Positions 16,987-26,921 are shown, counted from the first letter of the stretch. The stretch: DNA of 46,332 nt from Frankiaceae bacterium (GCA_017882785.1 JADGOV010000011.1:1-46332); one strand, 5' to 3'. A program made the numbers and translations. The notes: generated by a model not told the origin, from the letters alone.

Positions 16987-18290
16987 TCGAGCGCTACACG
17001 CTGCCGGCCATGGGTCAGGTGTGGAGCGAGGCACACAAGTACCAACTCTGGGCCCGGATCGAGACGCTGGTGCTCGAGGCCCACGCCGGCGCCGGAACGG
17101 TGCCGGCCGACGCCGTGGGTCCGGTACGGGCCGCCCCGGCGCCCACGCCCGCAGCTGTGGCGGAGATCGAGGCGGTCACCCAGCACGACGTCATCGCCTT
17201 CCTTTCCGCCTGGGCGGACAACACCACTCCTCGCGATGCCGCCGCGTACGTGCACTTCGGGATGACCTCCTCGGATCTGCTCGACACCGCCCTCGCACTG
17301 CAGTTGATCGAGGCCAGCGACCTGCTGCTGGCCCGCGCGGACCGCCTCGTGGCGGCGCTGCGGGACCACGGCCTCGCGCACCGCGACACCGTCCGGGTGG
17401 GCCGGACCCACGGGGTGCACGCCGAGCCGGACGTGTGGGGGCATCGCGTCGCCGACTTCGCCTTCGGCATGGCCCGCTGCCGGGACCGGCTCCGGCGGGC
17501 CCGGCAGGAGGTCGCCGTCTGCAAGATCTCCGGCGCGGTCGGCACGTACTCCAACATCGAACCCGCGGTCGAGCAGCAGGTGGCGGCCGCGTTGGGGCTG
17601 CGCCCGGCTGAGGTGGCCACCCAGGTCGTGCTGCGGGACTCGATCAGCGAGTGGGTCGGGGTGCTGGCCGTGATGGCAACCGTCTGTGAGGCGGTGGCAC
17701 TGGAGGTGCGGCACGGACAGCGCACGGAGGTGCGGGAGCTGGCAGAGCCGTTCGGCAGTGGCCAGAAGGGCTCCTCGGCGATGCCGCACAAGCGCAACCC
17801 GATCCTCTGCGAGCGGATCGGCGGGCTGGCCCGGATCGTGCGGGCCCAGGTCGTGCCGGTGCAGGAGGGGATCCCGCTGTGGCACGAGCGCGACATCAGC
17901 CACTCCTCCACCGAGCGGATCGCATTGCCGGACGCGGCGATCGGCACCGACTACCTGCTGCACCTCACCCAGCGGCTTGTCGACGGACTCCTCGTCGACG
18001 CCGAGCGGATGCGGGTCAACCTCGAGGCCACCGGCGGGCTGGTCTACAGCTCAGCAGTGCTGCTCGCCCTGGTCGAGGCCGGGCTGTCCCGCGAGGACGC
18101 CTACGCTCTGACCCAGGCGGCTGCCATGGAGACCTGGTCGGGCGGCATTCCTTTCCGGGCAACACTGCGTTCGCAGGCGGCGCTGGTCGGCCTGTCGCTC
18201 GACGAGGACGCGCTGGACGAGGCGTGCCGCCCGGAGCGCTATCTCGCCCGGATCGACGGTGTCTTCGCCCGGCTGGCTGCGCTGTCGTGA
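16983..18290 (+). CDS. purB: Adenylosuccinate lyase
   Basis: Catalyses two fumarate-releasing steps: SAICAR to AICAR, and adenylosuccinate to AMP. 435 residues of the fumarase/aspartase superfamily. HFGMTSSDLLDTA, VGRTHGVHAEP with a catalytic His, and the signature GSSAMPHKRNP (263-273) carrying the catalytic Ser loop are all intact, as is HERDISHSSTERI. The GTG start overlaps the purD stop by 4 bases, with no separate Shine-Dalgarno, suggesting translational coupling. Confidence 0.97.
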   Translation: MIERYTLPAMGQVWSEAHKYQLWARIETLVLEAHAGAGTVPADAVGPVRAAPAPTPAAVAEIEAVTQHDVIAFLSAWADNTTPRDAAAYVHFGMTSSDLLDTALALQLIEASDLLLARADRLVAALRDHGLAHRDTVRVGRTHGVHAEPDVWGHRVADFAFGMARCRDRLRRARQEVAVCKISGAVGTYSNIEPAVEQQVAAALGLRPAEVATQVVLRDSISEWVGVLAVMATVCEAVALEVRHGQRTEVRELAEPFGSGQKGSSAMPHKRNPILCERIGGLARIVRAQVVPVQEGIPLWHERDISHSSTERIALPDAAIGTDYLLHLTQRLVDGLLVDAERMRVNLEATGGLVYSSAVLLALVEAGLSREDAYALTQAAAMETWSGGIPFRATLRSQAALVGLSLDEDALDEACRPERYLARIDGVFARLAALS

Positions 18291-18319
18291 GGCTGCTGTC
18301 GTGAGGCTCTCGTGAGGCT
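18285..18319 (+). repeat. Triplicated TCGTGAGGCT at the purB/purC junction
   Basis: TCGTGAGGCT occurs at 18285, 18299 and 18310, giving three candidate GTG starts around the purB stop. Only the last (GTG 18312) opens into purC; the first meets a TGA after five codons and the second is out of frame. It looks like slippage duplication of a translation-start segment. Confidence 0.8.
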
Positions 18320-19178
18320 GCTGGCGAGCGGCAAGGTGCGTGAGCTCTACGAGGTTGACGAGAGCACTGTCCTGATGGTGGCCAGCGACCGGATCTCGGC
18401 CTACGACGTGATCCTGCCGACACCGATTCCGGACAAGGGACGGGTGCTCACCGCGCTGACGGTGTGGTGGCTGGGGCAGTTGGCCGATCTCGGGCCGCAC
18501 CACCTGCTGGGGGTCGATGATCCGATGGGGGTCGGCGACCCGCGGATCCCGCCGCCATGGCGCGGCCGAGCCTTGCGTTGCCGTCGGCTGCGGATGGTGC
18601 CGGTGGAGTGTGTGGCCCGCGGCTATCTTGCCGGCTCAGGGTGGACGGACTACCAGGCCACCGGCGCGGTGTGCGGCGTGCAGCTGCCAGCCGGCCTCCG
18701 CGACGGCGACCGGCTGCCCGAGCCGATCTTCACCCCGGCCACGAAGGCGGGCCAGGGCCACGACGAGAACGTCAGCTACGACGCGGTCGCTGCCCTCCTC
18801 GGTGACGCGGTAGCGGCGGAGCTACGGGCGCGCACGTTGGCGGTCTATCGCCGGGGGGCCACCCTCGCCGCGGGGCGCGGCATCGTGCTGGCCGACACGA
18901 AACTGGAGTTCGGCCTCGATGCGGCCGGCACCCTGACCCTCGGCGATGAGGTGCTGACGCCGGACTCGTCGAGGTTCTGGCCGGCCAAGTCCTGGCGGCC
19001 GGGCGGCGCGCAGCCTTCCTACGACAAGCAGTACGTCCGGGACTGGCTCACCCGCCACGGGCAGGCCGGGACGGCCGCCGTGCTGCCCGACGACGTCGTC
19101 GAGGCCACCCGGCTGCGCTATATCGAGGCCTACCAGCGGCTCACCGGGCTCGCCTTCGACGAAACCGGATGGGGCTGA
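18312..19178 (+). CDS. purC: Phosphoribosylaminoimidazole-succinocarboxamide synthase (SAICAR synthetase)
   Basis: Joins CAIR and aspartate with ATP to give SAICAR. 288 residues, the longer actinobacterial/eukaryotic type. [10 protein letters not shown] near the start forms the ATP loop; [49 protein letters not shown] and the SAICAR signature LADTKLEFG are present. The start is GTG 18312, which matches the normal [11 protein letters not shown] beginning. No Shine-Dalgarno is visible in the repeated segment before it, so coupling to purB is likely. Confidence 0.97.
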   Translation: MRLLASGKVRELYEVDESTVLMVASDRISAYDVILPTPIPDKGRVLTALTVWWLGQLADLGPHHLLGVDDPMGVGDPRIPPPWRGRALRCRRLRMVPVECVARGYLAGSGWTDYQATGAVCGVQLPAGLRDGDRLPEPIFTPATKAGQGHDENVSYDAVAALLGDAVAAELRARTLAVYRRGATLAAGRGIVLADTKLEFGLDAAGTLTLGDEVLTPDSSRFWPAKSWRPGGAQPSYDKQYVRDWLTRHGQAGTAAVLPDDVVEATRLRYIEAYQRLTGLAFDETGWG

Positions 19179-19210
19179 TGAGGTCCCGGGTTGACCGGTA
19201 CAGTCCTCCC

Positions 19211-19453
19211 GTGGTCCGTGTCGTGGTCGAGGTGATGCCCAAGCCGGAGATCCTCGATCCGCAGGGACAGGCGATCGCCCGCGCTCTGCCCGGCCTGGGC
19301 TTCACCGGCGTCGGTGCGGTACGCCAGGGGAAGCGCTTCGAGATGGTCATCGAGGCGACCGAGGACGAGGCACTGCGGCAGGCCGCGGCGATGGCCGAGA
19401 CCCTGCTCGCCAATCCGGTGATCGAGGACTTCCGCGTGCACCGGCAGGGGTAA
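19211..19453 (+). CDS. purS: FGAM synthase subunit PurS
   Basis: Small 80-residue subunit that bridges PurL and PurQ in the three-part formylglycinamidine ribonucleotide synthase. Family pattern VEVMPKPEILDPQGQAIARA then LGFTGVGAVRQGKRFEM is complete, with a C-terminal NPVIEDF. The GTG 19211 start gives the normal length, although the frame opens 42 bases earlier. It lies directly ahead of purQ, the expected order. Confidence 0.95.
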   Translation: MVRVVVEVMPKPEILDPQGQAIARALPGLGFTGVGAVRQGKRFEMVIEATEDEALRQAAAMAETLLANPVIEDFRVHRQG

Positions 19454-19483
19454 GTCACCTCGCCCGCACTAGACTCACCGATC

Positions 19484-20185
19484 ATGCCCGGCCGTATCGG
19501 TGTCGTCACCTTTCCTGGGTCGCTCGATGATCGCGATGCCCGCCGCGCCGTCCGGCGCGCCGGTGGGACGCCCGTCGCCCTCTGGCACGCCGAGGAGGAT
19601 CTTCACGGGGTCGACGCGGTTATCCTGCCGGGCGGGTTCTCCTACGGTGACTACCTGCGGTGCGGCGCGATTGCCCGGTTCGCGCCGATCATGCGGGTGG
19701 TGGTGGACGGGGCCCGGGACGGCCTGCCCGTCCTCGGCATCTGCAACGGCTTCCAGATCCTCTGCGAGGCCCACCTCCTGCCCGGCGCGCTGATCCGCAA
19801 CGTCGGCCGGCGGTTCGGCTGCGTCGATCAGCCGCTCATCGTGGGGAACGCGGCGACGGCCTGGACGTCGGCGTACACGTCTGGCCAACGCATCGTGGTG
19901 CCGCTGAAGAACGGCGAAGGCTGCTACCTGGCCGACGAGCGGGTCCTGGACGAACTGGAGGCGACCGGTCGGGTGGTCGCGCGGTACGCGGTGGACGACG
20001 AGCACCCCGATCCGAACGGCAGCGCCCGGGCGATAGCCGGGGTGTGCAACCCCGACGGGACCGTGGTCGGTCTGATGCCACACCCGGAGCACGCGGTGGA
20101 GGCGCTGACCGGCCCCGGGCAGGACGGGCTGGGTTTCTTCACCTCGATACTCGGCGCGGTACCCGGCGTGCTGGCGGGCCGGTGA
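19484..20185 (+). CDS. purQ: FGAM synthase glutaminase subunit PurQ
   Basis: Class I glutamine amidotransferase that supplies ammonia to PurL. 233 residues. The triad is visible: nucleophile C87 in LGICNGFQ and the H200/E202 pair in PHPEHAVE; the oxyanion region [10 protein letters not shown] is intact. The ATG 19484 start is 30 bases after purS, and the stop overlaps purL as GTGA. Confidence 0.97.
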   Translation: MPGRIGVVTFPGSLDDRDARRAVRRAGGTPVALWHAEEDLHGVDAVILPGGFSYGDYLRCGAIARFAPIMRVVVDGARDGLPVLGICNGFQILCEAHLLPGALIRNVGRRFGCVDQPLIVGNAATAWTSAYTSGQRIVVPLKNGEGCYLADERVLDELEATGRVVARYAVDDEHPDPNGSARAIAGVCNPDGTVVGLMPHPEHAVEALTGPGQDGLGFFTSILGAVPGVLAGR

Positions 20186-22395
20186 TCCAGCCGTACGCCG
20201 ACCTCGGGCTGCAGCGGGAGGAGTACGACCGGATCTGCGCGCTGCTCGACCGTCAGCCCAGCGATGCCGAGCTGGCCATGTACGCGGTGATGTGGAGTGA
20301 GCACTGCTCGTACAAGAGCTCCAAGGTGCACCTGCGGCAGTTCGCTGACCTGCCGCGCAGCGAGGCGCTGCTGGCCGGCATGGGGGAGAACGCCGGGGTG
20401 GTCGAGGTGGGGCCCGGACTGGCGGTGACCTTCAAGGTGGAGAGCCACAACCACCCCTCCTACGTCGAGCCCTACCAGGGGGCCGCGACCGGCGTCGGCG
20501 GGATCGTGCGGGACATCCTGGCGATGGGCGCCCGACCGGTCGCGGTGCTCGACTCGCTGCGCTTCGGCGCCGCGGACGCCCCGGACACCCGCCGAGTGCT
20601 GCCGGGAGTGGTCGCCGGGGTCGGCGGCTACGGCAACTGCCTGGGACTGCCGAACATCGGCGGCGAGGTCGTCTTCGACCCGACCTACGCCGGCAATCCG
20701 CTGGTGAACGCGCTCTGCCTCGGCGTACTGCCCAGCGAGCGGCTGCAGCTCTCCAGCGCATCCGGTGTCGGCAACCAGGTGCTGCTTCTCGGCTCGCTCA
20801 CCGGTCGGGACGGGATCGGCGGGGTGAGCGTCCTGGCGAGTGCGACCTTCGAGGAGTCCGGCGGACCGAGCAAGCGGCCCAGTGTCCAGGTCGGCGACCC
20901 GTTCACCGAGAAGATCGTCATCGAGTGTTGCCTGGAGCTGTTCGACCGCGGACTGGTCAGCGGTATCCAGGACCTCGGTGGCGCCGGGCTGGCCTGTGGC
21001 CTGTCCGAGACGGCCGCCAAGGGCGGCGTCGGCATGCGGATCGACCTGGCCGCGGTGCCGCTGCGGGAGGCGTCGATGGTGCCGTTGGAGATCCTCACCA
21101 GCGAATCGCAGGAACGGATGCTGGCCATCGTCGCACCGCAGGACGTCGCCGCGGCGTTGGCGGTCGCCGAGCGCTGGGGCGTACTGGCGACCGTGATCGG
21201 CCAGGTGACCGAGACCGGCCGGCTGGTCGTGGACTGGCGCGGTGAGGTGGTCGTCGACGTGCCGCCCGGCAGCCTGGCCGACGACGGCCCGGTCTACTCC
21301 CGGCCGATGTGCCGCCCGGCCGACCTGGACGCGCTCGCCGCGGCCGTCCCCGCGGGGCTGCCCCGGCCGGTGACCGGGGAGGAGCTGCGAGCCACGCTTG
21401 TCCGGTTGGTCGGCAGTCCGAACCTGTGTTCCCGCCGATGGGTGACCGACCAGTACGACCGGTACGTCCTGGGCGACACCGTACTGGCCCAACCCGAGGA
21501 CGCGGGTGTCGTCCGGCTCGATGAGAAGACCGGGCTCGGCGTGGCGTTGGCGCTGGACGGCAACGGCCGGTACACCCGACTCGACCCCTATGCGGGCGCC
21601 CAGCTGGCGTTGGCCGAGGCTTACCGCAACGTGGCGGTGGTCGGCGCCCGGCCGCTGGCGGTGACCAACTGCCTCAACGTGGGCAGCCCGGAGGACCCGG
21701 CGGTGATGTGGCAGTTCGCGGAGATCACTCGCGGGCTGGCCGACGGCTGCCGGGCGCTGGGGCTGCCCGTGACCGGTGGCAACGTGAGCTTCTACAACTC
21801 CACCGGTGCGGTCCCGATCAATCCCACGCCGGTGGTCGGCGTGCTCGGCGTGATGGCCGACGTGGCCCGGCGTACGCCCATCGGCTTCCGCCACCCCGGC
21901 GAGGCGGTGTACCTGCTCGGGAGGACCGAGGAGGAGTTCGGCGGATCGGAGTGGGCCTGGGTGGTCCATCAGCACCTCGGTGGCCGGCCACCGCGGGTGG
22001 ATTTCGGCGCCGAGCAGCGGCTGGCGGGGGTGTGTGCCCAGGCCGCCGACGAGGGGCTGCTCGGCGCCGCCCACGACCTCTCCGACGGCGGTCTGGCCCA
22101 GGCGCTCGTGGAGTGCTGCCTGCGGTACGGGGTCGGTGCCGAGGTGGAGCCGGATCTCGGGCCGGCGGCGGATCCCTTCGTGGCGCTCTTCGCCGAGTCG
22201 GCCGCCCGGGCGGTGGTCGCCGTGCCGCCGCCGGCCGAGGAGCGGCTGCATGTGCTGTGCACGGAGCAGGGCGTGCCGGCATTGCGGATCGGCAGGACCG
22301 GGGGTGACCACCTGATCGTGTCGGGGGTCTGCACGGTCCCGCTTGCCGACCTGCGGGCTGCCCACGCGGGAACCCTGCCCGCGCTGTTCGGCTGA
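20182..22395 (+). CDS. purL: FGAM synthase large subunit PurL (small type)
   Basis: ATP-dependent synthetase turning FGAR into FGAM with ammonia from PurQ. 737 residues, the small form that needs PurS and Pur[38 protein letters not shown] with the catalytic His, [30 protein letters not shown] and, in the second half, [10 protein letters not shown] and [11 protein letters not shown] are all in order. The open frame extends 520 bases into purQ, but the GTG at 20182 ([10 protein letters not shown]) is the real start. A long antisense open frame over this gene is a GC-skew shadow. Confidence 0.97.
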   Translation: MIQPYADLGLQREEYDRICALLDRQPSDAELAMYAVMWSEHCSYKSSKVHLRQFADLPRSEALLAGMGENAGVVEVGPGLAVTFKVESHNHPSYVEPYQGAATGVGGIVRDILAMGARPVAVLDSLRFGAADAPDTRRVLPGVVAGVGGYGNCLGLPNIGGEVVFDPTYAGNPLVNALCLGVLPSERLQLSSASGVGNQVLLLGSLTGRDGIGGVSVLASATFEESGGPSKRPSVQVGDPFTEKIVIECCLELFDRGLVSGIQDLGGAGLACGLSETAAKGGVGMRIDLAAVPLREASMVPLEILTSESQERMLAIVAPQDVAAALAVAERWGVLATVIGQVTETGRLVVDWRGEVVVDVPPGSLADDGPVYSRPMCRPADLDALAAAVPAGLPRPVTGEELRATLVRLVGSPNLCSRRWVTDQYDRYVLGDTVLAQPEDAGVVRLDEKTGLGVALALDGNGRYTRLDPYAGAQLALAEAYRNVAVVGARPLAVTNCLNVGSPEDPAVMWQFAEITRGLADGCRALGLPVTGGNVSFYNSTGAVPINPTPVVGVLGVMADVARRTPIGFRHPGEAVYLLGRTEEEFGGSEWAWVVHQHLGGRPPRVDFGAEQRLAGVCAQAADEGLLGAAHDLSDGGLAQALVECCLRYGVGAEVEPDLGPAADPFVALFAESAARAVVAVPPPAEERLHVLCTEQGVPALRIGRTGGDHLIVSGVCTVPLADLRAAHAGTLPALFG

Positions 22396-23233
22396 TGTCC
22401 GCCTCCGCGGCCGGGCGCCGGACCTTGCGGCGGGAGTCCTCCTGACCTCGCGGCAGGCCGGCAGCCCGCGGGACGGCGGCCTCCAGTCCGCTGTCCTCGG
22501 CCAGTACGACCTGCTGGCCGGCGTCGTGGCCGAACTAGACGATCAGGCTTTCGCGGCGCCCACCCGGCTCGGCAGTTGGCGGGTCGCCGAACTCGTCGCC
22601 CATCTCGGCTCGACGCTGGAGGCGGTCGGGCGATACCTGGCGGAGCCCGCCCCCGCGCGGGCGGACCTGCCCTTGCACGAGTACCTCGCGCTGGCCGCGA
22701 CCGCCGCCGACGGCGTCGACCGACGGGCCCGGGAGGCGGCAGAGCAACCGCCGACCCGGTTGCGGGCGCTGCTGCCCATGCAACTGGCGGCGGTGGCCGC
22801 CGCGCTGGACGCCGCACCGGCGAACCGGCTCCTGCGCACCCGGCTGGCCGCGATCCCGCTCGCCGACTTCCTCCGCACCCGATGCGTCGAGGGCACCGTG
22901 CACGCCCTGGACCTCGCGGTCGCCACCGGCACCGATCCGGCGCTGCACCCGCCCGCCGTCGGGTACGCCGTCACCCTCCTTGCCGAGACCCTGGCCGCCC
23001 ACCAGCCCGGCAGGTCCGTGGAGGTGCGCATCCCGCCGTACGCGGCGGTGCAGTGCCTTTCCGGCCCGCGGCACACCAGAGGCACACCACCGAACGTCGT
23101 GGAGACTGATCCGATCACCTGGCTGGAGCTGGCTGCCGGGCGGCTCGGTTGGCGCCAAGCGCTGGACGCGGGTCGGGTGGCGGCCGGTGGCGCGCGGGCC
23201 GACCTGTCCGCCATCCTGCCGGTTGTAGCCTGA
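22343..23233 (+). CDS. MDMPI-like/sterol-carrier (SCP) domain protein
   Basis: Two-domain protein. The N-part ([16 protein letters not shown], then [20 protein letters not shown] and [17 protein letters not shown]) is a DinB-superfamily fold of mycothiol-dependent maleylpyruvate isomerase type, with candidate metal histidines. The C-part ([37 protein letters not shown]) is the bacterial SCP-like domain conserved next to purF in streptomycetes. The start is unresolved: after the purL stop the frame has no ATG or suitable GTG before the domain, so only TTG 22343 (inside purL) or a CTG near 22439 could serve. Function unknown; a link to purine synthesis is by position only. Confidence 0.75.
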   Translation: MPTCGLPTREPCPRCSADVRLRGRAPDLAAGVLLTSRQAGSPRDGGLQSAVLGQYDLLAGVVAELDDQAFAAPTRLGSWRVAELVAHLGSTLEAVGRYLAEPAPARADLPLHEYLALAATAADGVDRRAREAAEQPPTRLRALLPMQLAAVAAALDAAPANRLLRTRLAAIPLADFLRTRCVEGTVHALDLAVATGTDPALHPPAVGYAVTLLAETLAAHQPGRSVEVRIPPYAAVQCLSGPRHTRGTPPNVVETDPITWLELAAGRLGWRQALDAGRVAAGGARADLSAILPVVA

Positions 23234-23314
23234 CCGTTGGACGCCCCGCGTAGACTGGTGGGCGTTTCGTCGCGATGTGCACGTTCCGACGCACAAGTCA
23301 GAGGAGCTCGACCG

Positions 23315-24862
23315 GTGCCAGCTGGCGACGGCAGTCTGACGCTCGACCCCACCAGCACTGACCCGCCGCCGCGGGACGCGTGTGGGGTCTTCGGTGTGTG
23401 GGCCCCTGGCGAGGACGTCGCCAAGCTGACCTACTACGGTCTGTTCGCCCTGCAGCACCGAGGGCAGGAGGCCGCCGGGATGGCGGTCAGCGACGGAACC
23501 ACTGTCCTCGTCTACAAGGAGCTGGGACTCGTCGCCCAGGTCTTCGACGAACCGACGCTGAATTCGCTGCGCGGCCACTTGGCCATCGGTCACACCCGAT
23601 ACTCCACCACCGGTGCCTCTACCTGGGAAAACGCCCAACCGTCCTTCAGGTCCACTGACGGGGGCGGCGGGATTGCGCTCGGGCACAACGGGAACCTGCT
23701 CAACACCCGGGCACTCACCCGCCGCGCCGCCGATGCCGGCGACCGCAACCTCGGCGGCGCCACCACCGACTCCGATGTGATCACCGGTCTGCTGGCGGCG
23801 CAGCAGGACATCCCGCTGGAGGTGGCCGCACTCGATGTGCTGCCTATGCTGCGCGGCGCGTTCTCCCTGGTGTTCATGGACTCCGGCACTCTGCTGGCCG
23901 CTCGGGATTCCGCGGGCATCCGCCCGCTCGTCCTGGGCCGACTGGAGCGGGGGTGGGCGGTGGCCAGCGAGACCGCCGCCCTCGACATCGTCGGCGCGTC
24001 GTTCGTCCGAGAGGTCGAGCCCGGCGAGTTGGTGGCCATCGACGAGCACGGACTGCGCAGCGTGCGCTACGCGGTGGCCCAACCCAAGGGTTGCCTCTTC
24101 GAGTACGTCTATCTGGCCCGCCCGGACACCGCCATCGCCGGTCGCGGGGTCTACGCCACCCGGGTCGAGGTCGGGCGGGCGCTGGCCCGGGAGTTCCCGG
24201 CCGAGGCCGACCTCGTGATTCCGGTGCCCGAGTCCGGCACGCCGGCCGCGGTGGGTTTCGCCGAGGCGAGCGGTATCCCGTACGGGATCGGGCTGGTCAA
24301 GAACTCCTACGTCGGTCGGACGTTCATCCAACCGTCGCAGACCATCCGCCAACTCGGGATCCGGCTCAAGCTGAACCCCCTTCGGGAGATCATCCGCGGC
24401 AAGAGGCTGGTCGTGGTCGACGATTCGATCGTCCGCGGCAACACCCAGCGGGCCCTGGTCCGCATGCTGCGGGAGGCAGGTGTCGCGGAGGTGCACGTCC
24501 GGATCTCCAGTCCACCGGTGAACTGGCCGTGTTTCTACGGCATCGACTTCGCCAGCCGCGCGGAGTTGATCGCCAGCGGTCTCGGTGTAGACGAGATCAG
24601 GGCCTCCATCGGCGCCGACTCGCTGGCCTTCATCTCCCTCGAGGGTCTGGTCACGGCGACCACGCTGCCAGCCGGGCGGCTCTGTCGCGCCTGCTTCGAC
24701 GGCGTCTACCCGATCGGCCTGCCAGCCGACGACGTCGACACGCACGTGCTTGCCGACTTCGGGCCGGCCGCCAACGACGACCCCCTCAGCCGGGACCCCG
24801 CCGATTCCTTCGACGTCCTGCTGGCGCCGGCCGTCGGTGCGGAGGCCCGGCCGTCGAGGTGA
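23315..24862 (+). CDS. purF: Amidophosphoribosyltransferase
   Basis: First committed enzyme of purine synthesis: PRPP + glutamine to phosphoribosylamine. 515 residues. A 22-residue propeptide precedes the Ntn nucleophile C23 in DACGVFGVW, as in the processed Bacillus-type enzyme. YGLFALQHRGQEAAG, IGHTRYSTTG, GHNGNL and the PRPP loop VVVDDSIVRGNT are intact. Cysteines in RLCRACFDG fit the iron-sulfur form. GTG 23315 is supported by GAGGAG (23301-23306) at 8 bases, although the frame opens at 23237. Its stop overlaps purM as GTGA. Confidence 0.97.
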   Translation: MPAGDGSLTLDPTSTDPPPRDACGVFGVWAPGEDVAKLTYYGLFALQHRGQEAAGMAVSDGTTVLVYKELGLVAQVFDEPTLNSLRGHLAIGHTRYSTTGASTWENAQPSFRSTDGGGGIALGHNGNLLNTRALTRRAADAGDRNLGGATTDSDVITGLLAAQQDIPLEVAALDVLPMLRGAFSLVFMDSGTLLAARDSAGIRPLVLGRLERGWAVASETAALDIVGASFVREVEPGELVAIDEHGLRSVRYAVAQPKGCLFEYVYLARPDTAIAGRGVYATRVEVGRALAREFPAEADLVIPVPESGTPAAVGFAEASGIPYGIGLVKNSYVGRTFIQPSQTIRQLGIRLKLNPLREIIRGKRLVVVDDSIVRGNTQRALVRMLREAGVAEVHVRISSPPVNWPCFYGIDFASRAELIASGLGVDEIRASIGADSLAFISLEGLVTATTLPAGRLCRACFDGVYPIGLPADDVDTHVLADFGPAANDDPLSRDPADSFDVLLAPAVGAEARPSR

Positions 24863-25923
24863 CTGCCGGCCCGCCGTCGCACCAGCCCACGACGTACGCC
24901 CATGCCGGGGTGGACATTGCCGCCGGTGAGCGGGCGGTGGAACTGATCAAGGATGCCGTATCGCTCGCCAGCCGGCCGGAGGTCCTCGGCGGCCTCGGCG
25001 GTTTCGCCGGGTTGTTCGCCCTCGACCTCACCCGGTGGCGTCGGCCGGTGCTCGCGGCAGCGACCGATGGAGTCGGCACCAAGTTGGCGATCGCCCAGGC
25101 CCTCGACCGACACGACACGGTCGGCATTGACCTCGTCGCGATGGTCGTCGATGACCTCGTGGTCTGTGGCGCTGAGCCGCTGTTCCTCACCGACTACCTC
25201 GCCTGCGGTCGGGTGGTCCCCGAGCGGGTGGCGACCATCGTCGGCGGGATCGCGGCTGGGTGCGCCCAGGCCGGCTGCGCCCTGATCGGCGGGGAGACCG
25301 CCGAACACCCCGGGCTGCTCGCCGTGGAGGACTACGACCTGTCCGCGTCGGGCGTGGGCGTGGTCGAGGCCGATAGGGTCCTGGGTCCGGAGCGGGTCGG
25401 AGCCGGCGAGGCTGTGATCGCGATGGCCTCCTCAGGGCTGCACGCCAATGGCTATTCCCTGGTCCGGCACATCCTGCGCGGAGTGCCAATGGACAGTGCC
25501 GACCTCGGGTCACCGCTGGGCGACGTGCTCCTCGCGCCGACCCGGATCTACGCCAGGGACTGCCTTGCGCTGGCTGCCACGGTGGACGTGCACGCCTTCG
25601 CGCACATCACCGGCGGCGGCCTGGCCGCGAATCTGGCTCGCGTGCTGCCGCCGACAGTGGACGCCGTCCTCGACCGTGCCACCTGGTCTCCGCCGGCGAT
25701 CTGTGCCTACTTGGCCGAGCGCGGGGCGGTCCCACGGGCCGAGATGGAGCGCACGTTCAATCAGGGCGTGGGGATGGTGGCCGTGCTGGCCGCGGCGGAC
25801 GCCGATGCCGCAATCAGCCTGCTGGCCGAGCGCGGGGTGCCGGCCTGGCTGGTGGGACAGACCCTGCCGGGCTCCGGCACGGCAGCTCTGACCGGACGGC
25901 ACCGGGACGCGGCTACCGTGTAG
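24859..25923 (+). CDS. purM: Phosphoribosylformylglycinamidine cyclo-ligase (AIR synthetase)
   Basis: Closes the imidazole ring of FGAM with ATP to give AIR. 354 residues. TYAHAGVDIAAGERAVELIK, ATDGVGTKL, GIDLVAMVVDDLVVCGAEPLF, LIGGETAEHPG and AFAHITGGGLAANL are all in order. The GTG start overlaps the purF stop by 4 bases; the much longer open frame upstream is an artefact of the GC-rich frame. It is the last purine gene of the series. Confidence 0.97.
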   Translation: MTAGPPSHQPTTYAHAGVDIAAGERAVELIKDAVSLASRPEVLGGLGGFAGLFALDLTRWRRPVLAAATDGVGTKLAIAQALDRHDTVGIDLVAMVVDDLVVCGAEPLFLTDYLACGRVVPERVATIVGGIAAGCAQAGCALIGGETAEHPGLLAVEDYDLSASGVGVVEADRVLGPERVGAGEAVIAMASSGLHANGYSLVRHILRGVPMDSADLGSPLGDVLLAPTRIYARDCLALAATVDVHAFAHITGGGLAANLARVLPPTVDAVLDRATWSPPAICAYLAERGAVPRAEMERTFNQGVGMVAVLAAADADAAISLLAERGVPAWLVGQTLPGSGTAALTGRHRDAATV

Positions 25924-25994
25924 GTCAGACCACGGTATCCCCGGCACCCGGGCCGAAGCCGGCCGTGGCACCAGTGACATGGATGAGGTGACCA

Positions 25995-26462
25995 GTGGAG
26001 GACGGTCAGCGATGGGACAACCCCATGACCGGTGTCGTCGGTGCGGCGTCCGAGGATGTGCTCAAACGCATCCGTGATCTGGCGGACATGTTCCGCTCCG
26101 CGGGGGGCGGCGCACTGGGTGCCCTCGGCACGCCCGTCCCGAATGCCGTCGGCGCCTTCCTGTCCTCGCTCCAGCGACTCGTGGAGCAGGCTCCCGCGCC
26201 CGTCGAGCAGTTGGAGATGCTGCTGGCGGAGATCGCCGCCAAGAGGGCTCTGATCGGCGCGCTGCACGCTCAGCTGACTGCCTTCGACCGCGAACTGGCG
26301 ATCCTCGAGAAGTCCCTGCAGCCGCTGCGGGAGTGGGGAAACCAGTGGTCGCAGGTGCAGGCATCCCTGGTCGATTCGATGCGGATTTTCCGGGTGCCCG
26401 GCAAGCCGTCGAATCGCAAGCCCGCCGGGCAGGACGAGAGTCGACAGCCAGCCGGGGACTAG
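25995..26462 (+). CDS. Hypothetical protein with coiled coil
   Basis: A 155-residue soluble protein starting at GTG 25995. Residues about 60-120 are helical with heptad-like spacing (QLEMLLAEIAAKRALI, then AFDRELAILEKSLQPLREW). The N-part has a flexible glycine/alanine stretch and the end is polar and basic. I recognise no family with certainty; phasin-like or scaffold roles would be guesses. It stands 71 bases after purM and converges on DUF3073. The stop codon falls inside a perfect 15-bp tandem duplication. Confidence 0.65.
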   Translation: MEDGQRWDNPMTGVVGAASEDVLKRIRDLADMFRSAGGGALGALGTPVPNAVGAFLSSLQRLVEQAPAPVEQLEMLLAEIAAKRALIGALHAQLTAFDRELAILEKSLQPLREWGNQWSQVQASLVDSMRIFRVPGKPSNRKPAGQDESRQPAGD

Positions 26463-26475
26463 CCAGCCGGGGACT
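26446..26475. repeat. Perfect 15-bp tandem duplication over a stop codon
   Basis: AGCCAGCCGGGGACT occurs at 26446-26460 and again at 26461-26475 without mismatch. The TAG stop of the coiled-coil gene (26460-26462) is formed at the junction of the two copies, so the duplication may have shortened the protein. Confidence 0.85.
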
Positions 26476-26541
26476 GGCCAGCCCAGGACCACTCACCGGA
26501 TCGGTTCGCCACGACCCTGACGAGGCAACCCGGGCTGATTG

Positions 26542-26754
26542 TCAGCGGGTGGGCCCGTCCTCGTCCTCGTCATCGAGCGGTTCGTCGCCGTCGAGGGCGT
26601 CATCGACCTCGCCGCTCGACTTGTGCCCGTTTCCGGCGCCTGAAGTCCCGCCGGCGAGTTCCGCGCGCAAGCGGTCAAGGTCGGTCTCGGGACTGAAGTA
26701 CTTCAACTCCCGAGCGACCTTCGTCTGCTTGGCCTTGGCTCGGCCGCGCCCCAT
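26542..26754 (-). CDS. DUF3073 family protein
   Basis: A 70-residue actinobacteria-specific protein. The N-terminal MGRGRAKAKQTKVAREL and KYFSPETDLDRLRAEL are the family core; the tail is highly acidic (DDEDEDG). Start ATG 26754 has AAGGGGG upstream, and homology begins exactly there although the frame extends further. A basic head plus acidic tail suggests nucleic-acid or ribosome contact, which is inference. Its position between purM and the amino-acid dehydrogenase matches streptomycetes. Confidence 0.92.
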   Translation of the reverse strand: MGRGRAKAKQTKVARELKYFSPETDLDRLRAELAGGTSGAGNGHKSSGEVDDALDGDEPLDDEDEDGPTR

Positions 26755-26881
26755 TGGCTCGACCCCCTTGCAGTGCGGAGTCTTGGCGTTTCGACCCCGG
26801 TCGTGTAGGCGCAATAGATCGGCGCCACGCCCGCGCCGTTGTCGTAGCCCTAGATTACCCCGTCTGGAGCGGAACGGCGAG

Positions 26882-26909
26882 CGAGCCACTCAGACCGAGC
26901 CACTCAGAC
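26882..26909. repeat. Perfect 14-bp tandem duplication
   Basis: CGAGCCACTCAGAC at 26882-26895 repeats exactly at 26896-26909, just downstream of the dehydrogenase gene. The second copy forms the left arm of the hairpin at 26896-26921. Confidence 0.85.
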
Positions 26910-26921
26910 TCAGTCGGCTCG
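26896..26921 (-). terminator. Candidate terminator of the amino-acid dehydrogenase gene
   Basis: CGAGCC-ACT pairs with AGT-C-GGCTCG (6 + 3 bp, one bulged base) around a 7-base loop, beginning 16 bases beyond the minus-strand gene's stop. Confidence 0.45.

Noticed and set aside
19924-22365. 813-codon open frame on the minus strand over purL
   Set aside because: It lies antisense to an intact PurL, has low-complexity Arg/Gln/His-rich composition and no family motif; such frames arise from GC-rich third positions.
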